A stretch of 64,000 bases of DNA from Limnoperna fortunei (taxonomy: Eukaryota > Mollusca > Bivalvia > Mytilida > Modiolidae). Each line of letters begins with the position of its first letter. Within the stretch, counting starts at the first letter, position 1. A program made the position numbers and the translations under genes. The notes under the pieces were generated by a model. It saw only the letters and a list, made by a program, of their open reading frames with translations, was not told the DNA's origin and made no database searches. Shown one piece after another: positions 58,330-64,000 of the stretch. The DNA lies in assembly GCA_944474755.1 (NCBI GenBank), contig OX104114.1, positions 29,039,220 to 29,103,219 on the forward strand, written 5' to 3'.

Positions 58330-59420
58330 TAGCTATCACTAAACAATCTCAAACGAGGTATTAAGATGGTCTTTTAATTTCAGTATAATAATACAGTTAT
58401 GGCCTTAAATCGACTTTAGGTATATTCATTAGTATTGAATTATACCCGGTTGCTTATGATATATTGACAGAATTTGTATGAATAGCGACAGCCGTGTATA
58501 ATAATGTTTCTTTATATTGTACAGTACGATGGCTCTGAATGATGTGTGGATTTGGTATAGATGACCATGTAGGATATACAAATGTTTTGGAGAATTATGA
58601 CGTCCTTTCAAAGGTCATTAATTTTTTAATAATAATTTCTTTTGAGATTGAGAACATTTGGCATTATGAACAACATTAATGTTTTTTATTACACTTAAAA
58701 TAAATGAAATTGATTTAAGACATCTTTGTTAGTTTAAAGTGTATTCCTATCAGTAAGGAAATTATTCTCTGTTCTTTTCCTTGGAAAGTGTTAATGAAAA
58801 TCATCATCCTTATTGATTAATACATCCATCTGTTACACCTTTCATACTGATATCTATATATTGATCAGTTAGTTTTATTGTCAAACAAACAAACATGATC
58901 TTTGACCCAGGGAATTTACAACAAGGGTGTTATGGAATATTTATTTAGGTTGGTTTAAGTGAAATTAAGTGTTTATTCTGTTATTTATGTATATGTAAGT
59001 GTCCTTTTAAAAACAACTCTCAATTAGAAACGCACAGAGAAACACCGCATGTTAATATAGGAAATGTCACCAAATTTTATTCTTTTTTGTTTTACGACGG
59101 ACCCACCAACCACGAGTTTAAGAATCCCACGAAATATCTCTTATTTCTCCTGCTACGAAAATCGATAAACACGAAAAAAATGAGTACTCGGTAAATGGTG
59201 TAAATGTAAGGAGTCAGTGAGGGAATGGGTCACCCGGTCTTCTTGGACTCCCTTCTAATAACCGCTTTGTTTTTTTAACGTTATAGTGTTCTACTTTCTT
59301 CCCCTCTCTATCTGTGGTTTGTGTTTCTTACATTTATTTCATTGCTAATGGAGTCCCATACTTTCCTCATATTACTGTCTTGTTGCCACAGAAGACAATT
59401 TACTGAGAGGAGTCTATTCT
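58330..59420. other. Intergenic, no gene seen
   Basis: AT-rich with no coding frame of note. A short (TTTA)n run follows at about 59,424-59,445. Confidence 0.4.
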
Positions 59421-59639
59421 TATTATTTATTTATTTATTTATTATCACTGCTTCGACATGAGTCTGCAACTCTATCTCTCTAAAGCTTGGATTCCTTTTC
59501 TTACCGGTGCTCATTTAATATTTTATGTATATAGCATAGAACTTACGTTGTTTTATTTTTTTAAATAAAGAAGACAAAAACGACCCGGATACGTTATTTG
59601 GGAGGACCCATTCTTATACGGGCACCAAAACTTTAATTG

Positions 59640-59870
59640 TGCCGTTTCAACACTGAGGTTCAGTGTTCGAGACTTACTGCGGACAAGAAATGGCAGACTA
59701 CGTCTTAATTGAAAAGCATTGACATTTTTCTGCTGAAGGTCAGGTTGTACATCAAGTAGTACGACTTCCTCACCTTTAAAAATTGGAAGCCATAGTAAGC
59801 TGAACAAATTTTTAAAAAATGTGTTAAACCGCAAATACAAAAAAGATACCGTACATGCGATATTAACTTA
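59640..59870 (+). repeat. tRNA-derived SINE, decayed
   Basis: 'tcaacactgaggttcagtgt', 'tcgagacttactgcggacaa', 'cattgacatttttctgctga' keep the family order. Confidence 0.65.
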
Positions 59871-60379
59871 TAAATATTTAAACTCTTATTGAAATAATTG
59901 CTGACAAGGGCTGGCGGTATGTACGACATCTCCACCTACGATTGCAAATTTATGTTTTTACAACCCAAAGTTGATCATTTATGGAATTTGACGTAACACA
60001 ACAGTTTATATCGAGTACAACCACAATTCGCATAACCCATGATTTAATCACCTTACCATACAGTTCAAAATCCACAATTAACTTAGTTTCAAATTTCTAA
60101 ACAGGTAATAGAGTATTTTGAATTATAATAATTTAATTTTAACTATAAATCTTGATAATTTAAATGGTTAAAATACCGATTATTATTTGAACTTTAACGG
60201 TGTAAGAACAAGTCATGGAACGAACGCATGTTATATCGTATAATATGGGTTTCTCCATTCGAATTTCAGCTTACAAAGCAATTAAAATTATTTCAAAAAA
60301 GAACAGCAAAACAATGCAAGCAACTTTTGATATAATTTTCACAAACAATAAATCAAAAGGTACAGAATAGTGTAGTACT

Positions 60380-60940
60380 GGCAAAAATGGTACAAAAAGT
60401 TAATGAATTCGAGAGTAAATTTGATTTCTTGACAAGAGAACCGAGAGATGTTAAGTTTGACTTGAAACAACAGTCAGAGAGGTAAGTGCTGAAGAATGCC
60501 ATTACACTATTCTAGACAATAGACTTGAAATGGGGTACACATGTTACGGTCAAAAGAAAAGAAAACATATGGAAAGGAGAACAATCTGACATTTGTGGGG
60601 AACTCCGGAAACCAGACGACCAGTTATCTCCTAAGAGCTTCTAATCAATGTCTTACATCAATTAAAAGCAAGACGCCATGCCAAACCAAGAAATATCATA
60701 GCCAAACTATAAAGACATTGGAAAATGGCTGATTCAAAACCTAAAGATAAACCACAATACTCAATTAATGAACATTACCAATAACTAGCAGATAGGCGCA
60801 AAGATCTTTCCCCACTATCACAAACTTTAAAATCACAAGGTCATCGTGTCACAATTATAAATGACCAACTCTGTGAACAATTAACTAGCAGGACCTCATT
60901 GTTGACATGGGAAACCGCTCAACACCACTTCAAAAAGTAA
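60380..60940 (+). pseudogene. LINE ORF1-like relic
   Basis: A short helical start (MVQKVNEFESKFDFLTREPR), then NNLTFVG (near 60,575), RHAKPRNIIAKL (near 60,680), an in-frame stop, EHYQ-stop-LADRRKDLSPL (near 60,785) and GHRVTIINDQL. The order coiled coil, RRM-like strand, then 'P-x-I-x-x-R-R-K-x-L' and 'D-x-L' is that of L1-type ORF1p. Several stops and one or more frame changes are present. No ORF2 follows. It is a different lineage from the LINE at 3.4-9.0 kb. Confidence 0.6.
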
Positions 60941-60944
60941 CATA

Positions 60945-63900
60945 AAACCCTATACTCCATCACAACAGCAGTCAGTATTCCACCACAAAATGTTGCTTAT
61001 TGCTAGGGAGTTGACAACAGGAGGCGCCTAAAACGAACAGACATTTGGAATTAAAATTTACAAATGGATTAATTTGTCCCATGATATTTCAAAAACCCCG
61101 TGTATGTTTGTAATGTGATGTATCGGGCAGCTGTTGTAGCTGTTCTGGAAAACAACTGTACTAAGTTTTACATTTAACTCCACTGAATACATGTAGATTG
61201 ATGTTTAGAACATCCTTAGCATGCCTTCTTAAATACAACTGCTTTCAAAACGTTCTCCACACTACTGTCCTGGCATCTGGTGTGGAAATGTAGTAAGGGC
61301 TTTTGTCTGAAGAGATGATGTTACAACAAATTTTGTCGCTGCAAAGCCTATTTAAGACGTGCCTGTTGGTGTCGGGGTGTTAGAAAAGTCATCTGTCGAG
61401 ACGACGGCTGATATTCCTGGCAGCTAATCGACAACAAAGTGTATCAGCACTAATTGGTCGCCTGTGTGTTCCGATAGTATGCTGTGCAATTTATGTAGAC
61501 TTAGTAAACAAATTCATCACATTGTGCAAGTCAATGCCCATTTTCTGGCAAAAGGGGGTGGATGGGGTTGCATAGTATGGACTACCACTCCGTGGCCGGC
61601 ATTGATGCTGTTTGGAACGCATCCACAGACGTTCGATATTTTAGGTTGCTCACTGTATCCCCGCATGCACTATACCGATATCTCGTCCTCTGTGATGTGG
61701 ATTCAATCATGACATAGCTTCTGTTTCAAAACTTATACTGACAATCGCCGTTTATACATTTGGCAAGCACAAAATCATGAACATATACATTTTCAAAATT
61801 TTGCCTCTAGTGTGTTTCACTAGAGACTTAAGGTACGACGTTCTTTGACATCTGTGAAAAATCATTCAAGCCAAATTTTAATTAAAATGTGACTTACGAT
61901 ATACCATGTGTTGCAAATAAGACTTGTATTATAAAAATTTAGAACAAAAATATATTTTCGGTATTTCAATAACTTTGAAAATGTACGTGTCCTAATAATG
62001 GAAAGACATCTAAAATAATATATTTCCAACGAACTCGTGCAATCTTAGAAGAGAAGAAAACATCATTATAGCTAGAAAAAGTAGCAATACAACTTATAAT
62101 CATGATTAACGTGCGTCTTAAAGCATGCATGCAATATATAGTCATGTTTAATTTCTGGTCTTGAAATTCGGAAATGCGTTTAGTGAAAAGTATTTTGACT
62201 ACCTCGAAAACCGAACAAGTATAATTGGGTCCCGTGGTTTACTATATCCGGTTTGCTGTATTCCAACACATACAATCTGCTGATGCATTGCTAATATATT
62301 CACATTTTTACACTTTATACTTTTAAAAGATGACCAAGCCAATATTCTGTATCTAAGAAGGTTTGTTTGAAGTTTAAAAAATGGAGTACTGAGTACTTTG
62401 GATAGACAACAATCGTTGTCGAGTTTCTGGTTGAGTTCAATTAAATATTTACAATTTAAATTTTTTCAAAAGCCATGATCGGATTCATTCTCCCAATTGA
62501 ATGCCAAGTCTTCATATTGTTTGTGTGTTTGTACATATATCGGGCCTTTACACATTGCGCATCCTATTTGTGAATTTATTACCTTTGCGTGTGTTGATAT
62601 CAATTCGATAACTTCGAGTTTTATTCCGATTACAGGGAAATACTAACATTGCTTGCAAAACCATTAAAATATTAGAATCCTATTATACAGGCGTTTGGTT
62701 AATTTCAAACTATGACAATTATTTCTGACTTTAGTGGGAGGATCCAGTTTACCAAGTTTTTGCTCATTTAAATAAAGTTAAGGAAACCACGAGACAATAT
62801 GCTGTCATTGACTGTATATTACAAAATATGCCTCAGTACATTTTAAACTGCTTTTATAGGACATAGGATGTATTATAAATTGTGATACGTCGATAAGGTG
62901 AAACTGTATAATTCGTTTTAAGTTCAGAAATATCCAGCTATTACAAAAGATTCATATAAATTACAATTTCAATCTACAAATAATACTTAACAAATACAAT
63001 AACAAACAAAAATGTTAATTTAACAGGTTTTTGTAAAGTTGTAAAGTGTCGGAAAAATGGAATGTCCAATCACTAAATGAAGTCCAAAAGTTATATAAGA
63101 ATCCGTTGAATATCAATATTGTTGTGAAGTTCTACACTATTGAAGCATGAACAATTGTAGGTTAAGGAATATTCTAGACTTTTGTAGAATAATATTTACT
63201 TGTCTTAAGAATATTTTACAAAATTCTTTTTTCAAGTAAACAAATGATAAATAAAAAAAGATTACAGCATAAAATTTTTTTTATCTTTGATGTTAGCAAG
63301 AAGAAAGTACAAATATAAAACTAACAAGTAAAAAAAAATAAGATCCTCATAACAATTTTGTGTTTGGGTTTTTGTTTTGCGCATGGAACACATTTCTACC
63401 TTTCGAAGTAGACCTACTACTGCCCTCAGTTTTTCTTTGTTTATTGTTAGTTAGGTAAGAATTTTTATATCCTTTTTAAAATGACATAATTTTAAAATAT
63501 AACTATTAACAATAATATTTTAAATTTAATCTGTCGCACAAGTGCAGAATCAGTTTCATGTAATCCTTCATCTTTTATGTTGCTCAATCTTTACATAAAA
63601 TCATACCCTCTAGGGCTTTCATTTGAAACTACAAAGCCTATAGCTTCACGTAGATATTTATTATTTACTCATTTGTTGTTAAAGCCTATCCCATTTATAG
63701 CTGTTATTTGAATCTTTATATCATCCATTACTTATCAACTTGGACAAAAAAGACATTTACAGAAATGTAATTTATCCAAGCTGTTAATATTTGATACAGT
63801 TTGTCAAAACATCAGGTTCAAACCAGATATTAAGTATTTGTGCACAGTAAACTTAACAATGTAGCAGCTGAAAAATATATTAACTATTTTGTATTTTCTA

Positions 63901-64000
63901 CTGCTGAATTTTAACTCCAGTACACTTTAACTGGGCGAGACGAAAAACATTTGATGTGACACAATCAAACGATAGAAGTCATAGTTGCGAATGATTTATG
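60945..64000. other. Intergenic, no gene seen
   Basis: A GC-richer patch at 61,230-61,720 has an 82-codon plus-strand ORF (61,464-61,712) with no motif I recognise. It may be an old transposon. The rest is AT-rich without supported features. Confidence 0.4.

Larger units (their letters stand above)
57310..58330 (+). repeat. Segmental duplication, partial copy 3
   Basis: 57,345-57,520 matches 2,350-2,570 and 41,930-42,110 ('acataattttcttacgtttg' against 'acataattttcttcagtttg'). The SINE and following bases at 58,060-58,330 correspond to 42,600-42,930. A diverged minisatellite lies between. No B3GAT exon was found after it. Confidence 0.6.

Noticed and set aside
61464..61712. 82-codon ORF as a Tc1/mariner transposase fragment
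   Set aside because: The GC content suggested a transposon, but I could find no DDE/D, RPH or WPA-type motif in a consistent frame on either strand.

Overview
This is a eukaryotic, AT-rich, gene-poor stretch that fits a bivalve mollusc, probably a mussel. The reasons are spliced exons with GT-AG borders, many copies of a tRNA-derived SINE of the type common in bivalves, Penelope-like and L1-like retroelements, and abundant MITEs and tandem repeats. The species call is an inference from repeat content, not from a marker gene.

The only convincing host gene is on the minus strand (13,297-22,057): a beta-1,3-glucuronosyltransferase (B3GAT, glycosyltransferase family 43). I could assemble five exons by hand: a signal-anchor exon, a DDD-motif exon, a WPVG exon, a DMAGFALN exon and a terminal WHT exon. 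The junction after the DDD exon carries TT instead of the donor GT. The surrounding ~21 kb (about 2,210-23,660) occurs again, diverged and rearranged, at about 41,760-55,110, where the gene is a clear pseudogene. A third partial copy starts near 57,310. The window therefore holds a decayed tandem segmental duplication.

Between the first two duplication copies sits the most unusual object: a 13.9-kb nested transposon structure (25,133-39,010). A ~4.65-kb element called X here, with ends GGACAAGGTAGG, inserted into a reverse-transcriptase ORF between AAA and TTT with no target-site duplication. A second, nearly identical X (33,740-38,390) then inserted into the first in opposite orientation, again exactly between AAA and TTT. 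The second copy supplies the uninterrupted sequence for that site. Zero target-site duplication and an AAA/TTT target are the published hallmarks of Spy DNA transposons. X has no transposase ORF, but carries two tRNA-like Pol III units, a Harbinger-type MITE, hairpins and an old ~145-bp tandem repeat. The outer X was also hit by a separate 4,568-bp element called T here (27,662-32,229; TSD TATC). T carries an exactly 146-bp-period tandem array. The other X copy preserves the empty site.

The remainder is retroelement debris. There is a near full-length but dead L1-like LINE (about 3,440-9,030, minus) whose RT motif A catalytic Asp reads Val, and a GIY-YIG Penelope-like element (44,580-45,870, minus). 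There are also several relics of one invertebrate RT family, LINE fragments at 14,460-14,730 and 60,380-60,940, a 1.1-kb foldback element built from TTCGAAA repeats (40,561-41,689), perfect hairpin MITEs, minisatellites and recent tandem duplications (17.6-19.0 kb; 39.4-40.5 kb). I see no rRNA gene, no CRISPR array and no intact viral gene.
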